Below are positions 11,172 to 24,900 of a DNA stretch of 64,000 nucleotides, one piece after another. Position 1 is the first letter of the stretch. Each line of letters begins with the position of its first letter. Where the stretch lies: the NCBI GenBank assembly GCA_911728435.2, contig OU452202.1, forward strand, positions 3,513,135 to 3,577,134, read 5' to 3'. The notes below the pieces were generated by a model. It was not told where the DNA came from. It did no database searches and saw only the letters and a program-made list of their open reading frames with translations. The position numbers were made by a program, and so were the translations under genes. This DNA comes from Apoderus coryli. Taxonomy: Eukaryota; Arthropoda; Insecta; Coleoptera; Attelabidae.

Positions 11172-11756
11172 GTTTTTTATAATAGCTTAATTATAGGTAT
11201 AAAGAAGAAATACTAGTAGAGTAGAGTAGTAAAAACTACTGAATATACCTAACCTATACAAGTAACTATATATTACGAACAATATATGATTTAAAGTACA
11301 AAATTAATAAACTATTAATAATAAATTCTAATAACAAAATAGCAACGTTAATTTGAATATAAAAATATTAAATAATCAGATGATCACTTTAATTTAAGCA
11401 TATAAACATATTTTTACATAACCTCAAAAATTTTCTAAACAATACCAGCTGTTTCAAATAGTTTCAAATAGTTAAATGGTCCGGCAGAAGTGTGAAATAT
11501 TTGGGTTTACTAAAGAAGAAATTATAAAAAAATTACTAAAACATATATTTACTTGCTTTTAACTAATATTGAAATTTTCACGAATTTAATACCATTTAGT
11601 ATTGTCATATTTACTTGAAACTTTTTTTAATCATTAATAATAAGTAATAATTGTGCAAGCATGTATTCATACTTTTGGCAAACACTATAAAAACTACTAT
11701 AATAATGGCCGCCAACTTTTCCCAGTGTCTCATCTGTCCTGTTTATCTGGGCCTAG
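11172..11756. other. Intergenic, nothing recognised
   Basis: AT-rich sequence upstream of the THAP exon fragment. A short local duplication (GTTTCAAATA twice near 11453-11470) is the only structure noted. Confidence 0.4.
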
Positions 11757-11905
11757 AGGTTGATCAGTAAACGGCAAGGGGCGTAGGAATTTTAATCAGT
11801 TTGGTAGAAGTGACCGAGGTCGAAAGAATACGCACAATCGTGAATGAACTGACAATTTTCAGATTGTTCACTTAGTTCAGTACGAAAGAATAACCCTATT
11901 ATTCT
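11757..11905. repeat. Dispersed repeat (same family as 58460-58850)
   Basis: Begins GGTTGATCAGTAAACGGCAA and ends CGAAAGAATAACCCTA. The first half is the inverted counterpart of 58470-58555 and the last bases are the AGGGTTATTCTTTCG end shared with 9833. It appears to be an internally deleted copy of that family. The 88-residue open frame on the minus strand here lies wholly in this repeat and is not a gene. Confidence 0.6.
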
Positions 11906-12348
11906 ATCGTATAGACTATCAACTTTTAAATTCTGACAACACAGCGAAATACTTGTGTAGCTCCGATCTCCGACTAATCTGTAAAAGGAACAGTTATTAC
12001 CTTGGAAGTTCAGTTCAGCTGAAGCAGAGGTAATTGAAATGGAAATGTTTGTAATCACGATGGTCTGTTCTGATAAATAAGTTTAATAGTTTTGGATGTT
12101 AGCTTTGTGTGCAGTTTGTTTTTAAAACTCATGCATACATGCCAAAGAATTAGACTTTCTGATATTTCGCGTTGAAAGAAAACTGTTAGAGTTTCTGGGT
12201 TAGGAGTAGATGAAATAGAGTTGTACCGAAAGTTTCACGTTTTTGACAAACAAAGTTGTTTTGAGCTACTCGGAGCTGATGTGGCTGATCATCCACTTTA
12301 ATTGCATTTTTATAAAATATCTCTGGGTGTGAACTATTTTAAGTTTAA
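11906..12348. other. Intergenic, nothing recognised
   Basis: Sequence between two repeats, upstream of RFT1. No gene or RNA signal seen. Confidence 0.4.
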
Positions 12349-12503
12349 TGCTCACTTAACTGTCAATTAAAATTCTAAAAAGGAACGTCTGTTTATTGTA
12401 GGCAAGTGAAAATTTCGCCTTGAAGGATAACACTTATTTTCACTCATATGTCATAAATGCACGTTCATTTAAAAAATATATTGACAGTTAAGTGAGAATT
12501 TAA
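12349..12503. mobile_element. Small MITE with ~24-base inverted ends
   Basis: The left end TTAATGCTCACTTAACTGTC is mirrored by the right end ATTGACAGTTAAGTGAG and following bases. The outer TTAA may be the target duplication. A related hairpin with CTCACTTAA and TTAAGTGAG occurs at 22372-22432. It lies about 430 bases upstream of the RFT1 start codon. Confidence 0.6.
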
Positions 12504-12927
12504 CGTCAAAAAGCTACCGATCAAACTTTTGACAGTTTGCTGTTCCTTTTAAAAAGAAAGTGAGGTGAGTGGCAGGTGATCATTTCACATCGGCCTAGCT
12601 GATCTAAGGGATGATGATTCAGGGATATTAACTGCCGATATTTTGCCGAACCATTGTCTTTAAACCAATAAATTTCTGTGATCTGTGAACAAAGAGCTCA
12701 GATCCAGATAAGTCTGGACTCTGGGCCAAGAGGAAGAAGCCAAAGGCCAAGAGCGAATTATAATAAATAATAACTAATCAATTGAAATTGGGTTATCGTT
12801 ATATTTGATCAAAGATTAATGTACACAAATCTTTGATTTGATCAACAAAAATGTATTCGGATATTAGGACTTTTAGTTACGAATTCCAAATTTTTAGATA
12901 GAATAGAAATACAAAACAGCATCAAGT

Positions 12928-15900
12928 ATGGGAAGAAATGTGTTAAAGAGTAGTTTGGAAAATGCATCTTTCAATATTATTGTTCAGGTTAATATTAAAG
13001 AGTTTAAATTGTTATAATAACTTTATAATTTTTAATTAATTCATTTAAGGTACTATTTCGCTGCATTACATTTGTTCTAAATGCTTTTATTATAAGAATT
13101 GTTGGTCAAGATGTTTTGGGAATTATGAATGTTAGATTGCTATTACTAGAATCCACAATATTGTTTTTATCTAAAGAACCATTGCTCAAAGCTTGTCTTA
13201 GAGATGTAAAGTCTCATAATTGGGCACAAGTAATAAACCAGATTTGGCTATCGTAAGTTAGTTAATAATTATTACTATTTTCCAAACAATCGAATACATT
13301 TTAGTGTACCATTATCCGCAGTTTTATCAGTTATATTAGTATATGTATGGATCAATGTCCTGAGTGAAGCTGATGATATTTATAAGACACAGTATAAACT
13401 AGGATGTTATGCAGTAGCCCTTTCCTGTATCGTTGAACAAGCCACCCAAAATATTGTACTTGTTGCTCAAAGTTATTGTTTTGTTAAATTAAAAGTAGGT
13501 ACTGCTAATATTTTTATACTTTCAGGTAATAGTATCATGCTACTATAAGATAAACATAGTATCTAACTGAAGTGACGTCTACAACACTTATTTTACTAAC
13601 GATCAAGATTAAATTTAATGTTGACTCTCATTCACTACTATTGATAAATTACGATTAAGAATTTTTAATAATTATTTTTCAACTTTATGAATACATATTT
13701 TTGTTTTATTATTCTTGAACCGCAATTCTAATTTTTTTCAGTTTATTTTTCTTGGGGTGATCGATTCTTACAAACAATTCTTTTACTTACTTACTTTTTT
13801 AGATAAAGACAACATCTATTTTTATTTTTGTCAAATAAATTAAATAAAATGACAACGACGTTTCGTTACTAATTAGTAACTTCTTTAGGTTGAACACATT
13901 TTTTTGAAATTACATACATTATTTTAGATAATTTTTTTATATATTATTATATATAATTTCTGTATTACCTAACATAAATTCTAACACGTCAATATCAAAA
14001 ATAACAAACCAATTTGCTTTATAATTACGAATACAACATTCAAATCTAATGAAACTCATTTTTATTTAATGATGGATCATTATAAATCATGTGTCCAATA
14101 TCCAACAAAACCATTAGCTGACTACTTCAAACGAATTTTGGAAAATGTTATAAATTAAAATGAACATTACATAAAGGATTATTGGCAGTTTAAAGAGAAA
14201 ATTAAACATATTTCCATTCTTTCGAATTACCAAATGGTATCCTTTGATGTCGTTTCTTTGTATACCAACATTCCAATTATTCACCTTGCCAAAGAGATTG
14301 TTGAAAAACATTGGTCTGAAATTGGGAAACACATGGAAGCCCCATTAGAGGATTTCCTTGAAGCACTCGAAATGACTTTAACATCAACATATTTTCAGTA
14401 TGAAGATAACTACTACCAACCAATTGAAGGAGTTGCTATGGGCTCATCAATTTCAAGTGCAATTGCTCAGTTGGTGCTTGAGGATTTAGAAACTACCATC
14501 TTTACCTTTCAAACCCCTATTTTTTTACAGATATATGTAGATGATTGCATCAATATTATACCAAACACATCAATGCACAACACTTTAAATTCATACCATC
14601 CAAAGTTGCAGTTCACTACTGAAATACAAAATCAAAAAACAATATATTGCTTAGACCTTACATTAATCAACAACAATTTTGAACTAAAAATCAAATGGTA
14701 TACAAAATCTACATGGTCTGGTAGATATACTAACTTTAACTCCAACTATCCTATATCGCAGGATAAAACTGTGGTAATTGTTCTCGCTGATAGAGTAATA
14801 AAACTGACAGATCCAGAATACAAAAGGGAATGTATTGATAAAGCTAAAAATACGCTAAGCAAACACAAATTTTACAATGACGATCAACAAAAAAAAGTTA
14901 CAAACAAAAATACATATCCATTCCTTATATAGTCCTTAAAAAAATAACACCCTATAATTTGCAAACATGCCACAAAAACACAAACACGTTGAGATCAAAA
15001 GTTTTTAGCAATTTAAAAACAAAAACACCACATCTAAATAAATCACATATAGTGTACCAAATTCCATGTGAAAATTGCGATGGTGTCTATATTGGACAAA
15101 CTATGCAAAATTTGGAAAAAATATTAAACGGACACAAAAACTCTAATAACAAAACAGCACTTAAAAACATATTTAAGGCTCAAGCCACACTTTCAAGTTT
15201 TGTAATACCAAAATTTTAGACATGGAAAAACACACATAAAAAAAAAGAGAATTATTAGAAATGATATACATAAAAAAAGAAAAACAGCGTTAATGACAGA
15301 ACTGACAATCAGCATCTAAGCAGTATCTACCACAGCATAATAAAATAAAAAATATAAAAATACTATTCGTACCCCCTTTGTATTTATTGTAATAAAGGTA
15401 TACTTTTTAAGCATTTCACCTATGTATGTCAAAAAAAACGAACAGTTTATAATGCTTTCATATCGACCTGTACTACTACTACCACTTCAACACAACATAC
15501 CAGGCAATTAATATTGTCAAATCCATCTTTATAAAACGAGTTTTATATATTTGAATGTTGTGTTTGTAATAATAAAGAAAATTGTTTGAAATTTTCAGGA
15601 AAGAATTGTGTTCAAACCTGAAGAAGGTACTAATTAATAACGAAACGTCGTTATTCATTTTATTGAAGTAATTTGACGAAAATAAAAAATGGATATTGTT
15701 TTTGGTTTAAAAAAATTTTGTAATAAAAAAAATCGCGTGCAACACAGTACACGTGATAGAAGTGAATACTTCTTTCACGATAATTTCAAACTACAACAGT
15801 ATCTCGTATAATACACAATTTTTGCCTTGTAAAATAACACCCTAAGTGTAGCTGTGCCTATGCATGCACTCGTTTTCTCTCGCCGCTATATACATAATAG

Positions 15901-18900
15901 TGTATGGTATAGGATATAGTGTGTAGCATACACCACAAATATCTCTGTCTCTCTCTCCCTCATATTTTTTATATGCTTCATCTCTTTTAAAATATTAAAT
16001 CGTGTCGTGACGTGACGCGACCTTGAAAAATCACTCTCATGTGGCCAAAGAAGTATTCACTTCAAAAAAAATTAACATTAATTACTTTTTAGGTGATCTG
16101 TGATACAATTTATGTAATAAGTAGAACATCAATTTTTGTATATTTTGTGGTAAAACATCCTGAAGAAGCTATAAATGCATTTTCATTAGCACAGATAACT
16201 TCGGCTGTTATTTTATGTTGTTTATATTATGGATTTTTCATATGGTATATTCCAAATTTGAATAAAGTCAAAGAAATAGATGATCCAAATAAGAAAATAA
16301 AAATTCACTGGATATTTTTGGATATGAACGATTTTCCGTTTAGAAGTATTTTAGAGTTTTTCCCAGGTTTTATGTTAACACATCCAGAGGTAAGTAAATA
16401 CTGACGTAGTGTTCCTAAATAATCTAGTTGTATAAAATAATTTTTAGGATAAACTCCTTGACAAGGAATTATGTATGCTTACTATCAGTTTTGTAAAACA
16501 ATCAGTTGTTAAGCAGATTCTAACCGAGGGCGAGAAATATGTTATGACTATATCACCGGTATTGACATTTTCACAACAGTCGATGTATGACATAGTTAAC
16601 AATCTCGGAAGTTTAGCAGCAAGGTAATATAGGACAAGAACTTATTACGGTTTTACCTGTTGTGGTGTTATATACAGGATATTGGCGGAGTAATACTCAA
16701 CCATGCATTTATCAAACATTTTCGTTCACGTAAGCTAAATAATGTCAACCTTGTGATGTTATATGTTGTTTTTTTCTTTGTTTTCCAAGCTTCCTTTGGG
16801 AAGGAAATCTTACAATGTGGTTTTATTTAACAGCGTGGATGGTTCTTTGGAGAAAGAGAAACTGAAGGACTAAAAAATAAAACGGCGCCGGCGTAGTAAT
16901 AATTGCTAATAATTTTCTCTTAGTCCAGTCAGGAACAAACATTATTTTGGTGAGAAATTGATACATTTAAGAACAGCGCTTTATTTGAATTGAATAATCT
17001 GTCTTATTATATTTGAGTTATACTTTTATTTAAATGTGTAATTTGTCTTACAAATGGATTCATACCTGTTGATGATAACTTTGTAATTATTGGCTTAAAA
17101 CCAGAGCCAGATAAGTAATTGGGGAAACGTAATTTTAATTAATTACATTTTGAAACAAAGTAACTTATAACTGTGGTTTTGAACCTCCAATTATTATTCC
17201 TACAATTACTTTTTCCTAAATAAATTTGGACGTATCTAGTGTTGGCAACAGGATATAATTTATCTATGGGCCAAGCCCATTTAAAAGTGTAATTACATTC
17301 AATAAACATCCAATTATCATACCATATAAGTAAGAAGATAAACACATTACATCAAAAATGAATAAAATAGCATACATAAAAGAGAAAAGTAACCATCATC
17401 CAACCAAGGATCTTTTAAAAATGTCAAAACCCAACCCACGCTCAGCGATCTACCTGGAATGTGGAATCCAACTTCACCCAACAAGAACATAGAGGAGACC
17501 ATACCATTCAAAATTTTATGGGTTTTACGGGACATTATCACCACAGGAGTTGGCAAGATTAGGCCTAGAAGAAACTGACCAATGCGTATTCTGCAGGGAA
17601 GAGGACAAATTTCTGAACACAACAATGCATTGGCAGCCAAAGAAGAGTATGTATTGTTAAGGAGGTACAATTCCTGAAACCAACCAAGTTAATGCAGTAT
17701 ATCTCAGCTGGATGGAGAGCTGTAACTTCATAAGGCCCTCAAGAGAGGGGGCAAACTATATCTTCAGGTCGCAGTGCATCCGACACCCCTGATTTAGTCA
17801 AACTCTACTACCAGGTGGATTTTTGGATGGTGGTCAATAAAAGCTAACTCCAAATAATTAAAACAGTAACCCTACCCATGGTCCTGAACTCCAGAGCCGC
17901 TTGACCCATGAAGTAACCATGGAAGAGGATTTCTAGAACGATTAAAATTCATACAAAAACACTTCGAGACGTTTAAATCCATGCCGTTAATCTCGCACCA
18001 ATGAACCAACCGAGTAACATCCTCTTGTAAAAGGTAGGAGTCGGTGACACCTTGGATCGTCGTATAACACTTGAGATCATCAGCAAACAGCTTGCATTCA
18101 CTATATAGAACGCTTTGCTCTATGTCGTTAATACATAGGTTGAACAATAGTGGGCCCAAGTGAAATCCCTGGGGAACACCAGAAGTGACCTTCACCGGTC
18201 CAGAATGACACTTATTAAGTCGAACAACCTGAGTCCTACCTTACAGGTACGACAGGAGTTGGCAAGATTAGACCTAGAAGAACCTGACGAATGCAAGTTA
18301 ATGCAGTACATCTGAGCTGGATGGAGAGCTGTAACTTGAAACAAACTTCATAGGGCCCTCAAGAGAGGGGGCCAAATATATCTTCAGGTCGCAGTGTATC
18401 CGACACCCCTGATTTAATAAAGTTGGAAACTTGTATTTTTACTCAGGATACTTGACCTTTTTGAAGCTTAAGACCCTTTTTGAAAAAGAGTATGCGTGTG
18501 CGAGTATAATTTAGTCAATGTAGGGCATTTTATATTTTCCAATTTTCCTCCCTTCATATTTTGTTAGATTGACAGATATTTTTTGTATATGTAAATTAAT
18601 TAATTAATATCTGAATGACAACAAAAGTTCAGAACTTTTGGCAAATTTCCCAGGTTTAGTACATTCGACGGAGTAAATTAACCCATCAAAATCAAGGGCC
18701 TGGGAGTCGTTTAGTATGCGTAAATCTCATCTACGCTGTCTGGTCTGGTCATTGTCGTTTGAATCATCCATCTCACGAGGAAAATTCCGAGTGCCGCTTG
18801 TGCCTGATGATGAGACGGCGCAGCATGTACTATGTTCTTGCCCAGCGGTAGCTAGAACTAGATTCGCAATATTTGGTGAAGTAACCCTTATACCCGCGAG

Positions 18901-21900
18901 TCTAAAGCTCACCCAGCAAAAATAATCGGCTTAATTAAGACGATTGAGCTGCTGGGTGAAATATGAATAGGTATGAGTCACAATAGACCCTCGGTGGGCG
19001 CAGTGGAGGGTCCGGTGCAGACCTACTTATTTTGAACGTACCTACCTAGTCGTTCCGAAATGCTCAAAACAATGATATTAATACGATTAATAAGATTTTC
19101 CATGTCAAACACCAGAAACAGATAGTGTTGGAAGCTGCGAAACTGTAGTTGTTGGCCGCTATTTGAAAATATGTCTTAAAAAATATTACTTACATGAAAC
19201 CTAGTATTACAGGCATATTATTGCCGTTGACCATCAGTTTTATGCTACAAGGATTTAACATCTTTCTAACGTAAAATCACATATTTTACAGTGGTACTGA
19301 TAATGTTCGACATATCTTTTAATAAAGAAATTAACATTTTTAAAAATAATTGTATATATGTGTAATTTTTTGTTCATATCCTATATTAATACGACTTAAA
19401 CCTATTTTGCATTCTAAATCAATATAATAAAAATTTGTGTTTATTTCGAATGCTCCGACGCGACGGTTGTTAATAAAATGTTCATTTACTTTCAGATTTA
19501 TATTTCGTCCCATAGAAGACTCTGCATATTTTTATTTCACCCAAATGATCACAAGAGATGAACCAATTATCAAACAGGATCAAGTTAGTATAATACTCAC
19601 TTGTATTACGTAGAAAACTTCTGTTTATTCTTAGAATGATTTGTAGAAAAAGATATCAGAATCCGCCAATGTTCTTGATCAACTGTGTAAAGTTGTCACC
19701 AGCATAGGTCTATTAGTTGTGACGTTTGGGCAGGCATACAGTTATACATTATTGTATCTGTATGGAGGTGAAAAATTGGTTTCAAATACTTTACCGGTTA
19801 CTTTGCTGAAATGTCATTGTGTAGCAATTATATTGTTGGCGATTAATGGTATTACAGAGGGATATGTTTTTGCTACTATGAACAATAAACAACTGGATAG
19901 GTAAGTTACAATTAGTATTGTGTTGATGCGCGTAAACAGTTTAGTTTATCGAAAAATAATACTTCATTGATAGTTTCGACTTGTAATTAGGGATGCAACG
20001 AATATTCGGCAACTATTCGGTAGTCGGCATATTCGGCATGTTGAGCGACTATTCGGCCCAATACCGAATAGTTAAATTTATTTTTATTTCTAATATTTTT
20101 TAGCAAAAATGATAAAAGTGTATATAAACTAAAGAGAAATACCAATTTTTAATGTGGAAACTATATTAAAATAGAAAAAGGGTGACAGACAAGGGGCGGG
20201 GGCGGACAGATAAATTGAGGAAGATTGCGTTAAGCATGGTTACTGCCTCCGATGAGTACCCACCAAATATAGGGATTGTCATTTCTACCCATGCGTGAAG
20301 TTTCCAAATAAAAATCAAGTTCTTTCGCAACCCTGTTTGTTTTTGTAGAAAATTCATTACCAGTTTTTTCTTCTATGGTCATCGCCACTTCATTATAACA
20401 AGTCCAAAAACTTCCGTGAGTATCAGTCTCAATTCTGGGTTTCTTTTCAGTCATTTTACTTCTTTTATGTGTAGTCGGTCCGCTATTGCCAATTGCAATT
20501 TCGCTATCAGTACTAGATTCTTCACAGCTTCTAAGAAAAGTATATACCAAGCCTTTCCAGCTTGATTTTGATCCATGATGAAATTCGCCTTAAACTTCAA
20601 GGTGGTCCAGTAGAGTAGATAAAAAATTTCTGTTTTTAGTCTAGCTAAGCGGTCTTCCAGCTCCGCTTTGATATTTCCTGGTACTTTCTAATTTGTTGCT
20701 CGCCTGCGCAGTGTCGTTTGTGGAATCTGAGACACAGGAGTACCCTGACCTTACAATTTTCGTAATCTCCTCAAACGGTTGTAACAATTTTATGAGCTGC
20801 TCGTAAGGAAGAACCGTTGGGGATTTTTGAATTGTTCGTTAGATACAACGAAACAGAAATTTACGTGAGTGAAAAACTGATTAGTTAATTCCACGAGCAA
20901 GCGTCGTGTGTAATCTATATCTTGAGTGGAAATATTTTCTAAAAATTAATAAAATGGGAGCAGTTTAAATTATCAATTGACTGGTTTTCACCGTGTTTTA
21001 CGGTTGTTATGGATTTGGTTGATGAAAGTTCCATCCACGATGGAATAAAATGGATTTATTTTTGTATACTGCCTTGAGGACACCAGTTTATTTTTATAAA
21101 TTAGGCCTCACTTTCTATTTAATTTACGGGTACCATGTAGTGATAATTTTGCTACGTAGGAAGTTTTTTTTTTTTCATTCTAAAATATGACTGTTATATT
21201 AGCTCATGTTAAAAAATATTTTATGATACGTGCAATGTATATTAAGTATCAAGGGCGGTAAAGCATTCGTTGGAGCCGTTATTAATATTTATTATTCCTT
21301 GAGCATGTTAAAATTACAGTTTTCGATATTATTTACTGTGAGCAAATTATCACTTTCTACATAAGAAGATACCGACGTCATTGGTTCGTTTCGGAATATT
21401 TGATTTGACACATTTTTCTTATTCTCTAGTGAGTTGTCCACATAACTTTCTGCTACTGTAGATGATTGCCATCCCCCATGTTTTTTATCGCTAGCAAGTA
21501 CCTGAGCCGGCGAGTAGCGTGGCTGATGTGCGTCGGAATCAGTGACGGGTGTATAGGCGCGCATTAGGCCGATTTAGAAACTCTGCAATTTTATACGGAA
21601 TTCTGGCGATTGTGGTTTTGCCAACCGGCTGTATAGAACATTTAAAATTTTTGTACGTAAGAAATAGTCTATCATGTTTGACGTTCCAATAAATAATGTT
21701 AAAAATATCCATTTTCAAGACTTTTATTAGTGATCGCGAACGTTCTCGGAATTTTGGTTTTTGTCTCTGAAACCCATACAACTATGCAATCATCGTTGAC
21801 TAGACTATCAGCAACTCTCATATTGGTTATTTCAATCCGTCGACAATCACCGTAAATGCCCAACCTATCAAAATTACGTGTAACAAATTACATATTAAGT

Positions 21901-24900
21901 TATTTTAACTCATTTAGTTACTTTGCACATTAAATAAACTTCATCGGGCCCGTCCTTTAGAAATTTCATACAATCCTCGTAGCTCAAAATTTTTGATTTT
22001 TTAGCTTTATATCCAACAGACTGTTTTTGGAAGGTATCCATGCAATTTAGGAAATTCACCAGATTAATGGACTCTTTCATATTAATGACAGTCTTTACCA
22101 TAGAATATTCCGCCCAAAGGAAGGCAGAATTGATACATTTCGTTTAAATACGCTATACAATATTCTATGTTGTATGTTTTGCTTTATTTTTATGTTATGA
22201 AACTGTCAAAGTATTATTTGAGCGTGTACGTTATACAAATTTGAATTTTAGAATCTTAGGTATATTTCGGTATTACAATAATAATTAAAAAGTGATTACT
22301 AATTAATAATGGACAATTTTAAATAATTAAATGAGTTTAGCGGAATGGCAGACGACTACCTAAGGAAACTTTCTCACTTAATTGTCAACTTATCCTCTAG
22401 ATGGAATGCACATTAAGTTAAGTGAGGGAAAACTACTGATGTTAACGTCGCTATTATTGAACAACACATTAAAAAGAGCGGGCGGTAAAATTCTGTTTAG
22501 GTGCAGGCAGGCGAAAAAAGTTATACATTCTGCAGATTAGAAACTAAGCTCAACAATCCTTTATAGCTAGCGAAATCTCCTATACATTTTCCTACAGGGT
22601 GGTGCATTCGGAAGAAGCTATATGAACCATCAATTCATTGATGCAGCTCGAGGGATTGTTGGGGTTGTATGAGGACAAACGGATATTGAGGTAGTTTCGA
22701 GGGATTTTCTTTCCTCCTACCTGTTACTGTTTTCGATACTAATGTTAACCGCTTAACATTTTTAAGGAAAACGTTTAACAAAACGATGTTTCATAAAAAA
22801 AACCTCAAATACCTACTTTTTGTTTTTTGTGAATGACATGTTATGTTGTGCAATATGTTACTTTTTTTTTTTTAGAAAAGAGGTCAACGTTAATCAAAAA
22901 TATTATATCGATTTTCCAACTAAAAATCCAAAAAAAAAACTCTATTAATTTGTACTTGGAGGGCTTTTTACATAGGATATTTGGAGGTTGCGTGTGGGGC
23001 ATTAGTTATGTAGATTGGCAACGCTGCATAAATTTTACTTAGGCTATGTTCCGAAACCTGCTGAAATCACTGAAAGTGCTAAAAGCGCGTTTCATAATTC
23101 ATAATATTTTATTGTTAAGGATTGTATCGGTGCCTTGGCTGCCCCTTTATTGCATATTTACAGAGGCGTGCTTGCCTCTTGCCGTTTCCCTGTTGTGTGG
23201 AAGGATGCCAGAATTACACCAGTGCTGAAGAAAGGCGATAACAACTTGATATCGAATTACCGTCCCATATCGATACTCTGCAATTTCTCTAAGCTATTCG
23301 AGATAATTATCCATGAATATCTTTCTCAGCGGTTGGGAAGAAAATTGGCTAGTGAGCAGCATGGGTTTATTTCCGGAAGATCATGTACGACGAATTTGTC
23401 TGTTTTATCGCACCAGACATGTGTGGCCATTGACAATCGAGCGCAGGTAGACGTTATCTATACTGATTTTCAAAAGGCTTTTGACCGGATAGACCACTAT
23501 GTTCTCCTCTCGAAGCTCCGAATGTGCGGATTGTCGGTTCCATTTGTGAATCTGTTTCAGTCCTATCTTATGAGTAGATCGCAGTTTGTTGAGTATGAAG
23601 GTTCTAAATCTTACAGATTTACTCCCAGATCCGGGGTGCCCCAGGGATCTAACCTTGGGCCGCTGCTCTTTTTAATATTTATGGATGACCTGCTCAAGGT
23701 CATTGGTGTCTCTAGGCTTGCATTTGCAGACGATCTTAAGTTATTCGCTGTGGTGGATTCTTTGAGTGATTGCGAAGCATTGCAGGAGAATTTGAATATC
23801 GTAAATGACTGGTGTGGAATTAATAAATTATCGTTGAATGTATCCAAATGTTGCGTGTCAACGTTCCATAGAATTAAGAACCCAATTCTCTTTCAATATA
23901 AGATAAATAATGATATACTGAAGCGCGTGTCTGAGGTCACTGATTTGGGTGTTGTCTTCGATACCAGATTCACATTTGCACCACATTATTTCGCTATGAT
24001 TCGGTCGGCCTCTAGAGCGCTTGGTTTTGTGTTGCGGAATGGTGGAGACTTTATCCACTTTGAAACTCCTCTATTATGCATTTGTTCGCAGCAGATTGGA
24101 GTTTGCTTCATTGATTTGGAATCCTGTGTACGCTTGCTATATTGGAGATTTGGAGACTGTGCAGAGGCGATTTCTGAAGTACTTGGCTTATAGAGAGGAC
24201 GGCATTTATCCTGTAAGGGGTTCAAGTCATCAAGACTTATTGAACAGATATGGTATGCGTTCGCTTAGTCTACGCAGAGATATAAACTCCGTTAAGTTTT
24301 TATATAATTTAATTCACAACACAACAGACTGTGAATATTTGCTGTCTATGTTGCATTTTCATATTCCGCGTCCCGGAGCCAGGAGTAGTCCTACTTTCAG
24401 ATTGAGCACGCCCAACTCTAATGTTCTCATTCAAAGTCCAGTTTTTCATATGTGTAATTGTTATAATTCAATCTCTAGTAATTCTGAGGCTGATCTGTTC
24501 AGTGATTCCATTGGACAAATAATCCAAATGTTGAATGCTTAGTTTTTATTTTTCTCTGTGATTTGTGAATATTGATTTCCTCTTTCTTCTCTTTTAAGAG
24601 AATCCTTAATTTTTCTTAAATTTAATTTGTTTGTTTTTTTTATTTGTTTTCTTTTTTTAATTTAATTTAATTAAAGTATATTATTACTTAGTTTTAGGTA
24701 TATGTATTATTTTGAATATATTTATGATTTTTGTATCCTGTTAGTGGGCCAATGGCCTGTTGGATGAATAAATATTATTATTATTAATATAGTTAGTTCT
24801 AATGAAATGTAATTATACTAACCATCCTGCAAACATAATAACATTACTTTACTGACATTTGCTGAAAATAGCAAAGCGTGAGAAGTAATAATTTATCAGC

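Noticed and set aside
11792..12058. 88-residue frame on the minus strand
   Set aside because: Starts inside a dispersed repeat, no recognisable domain, no splice support.
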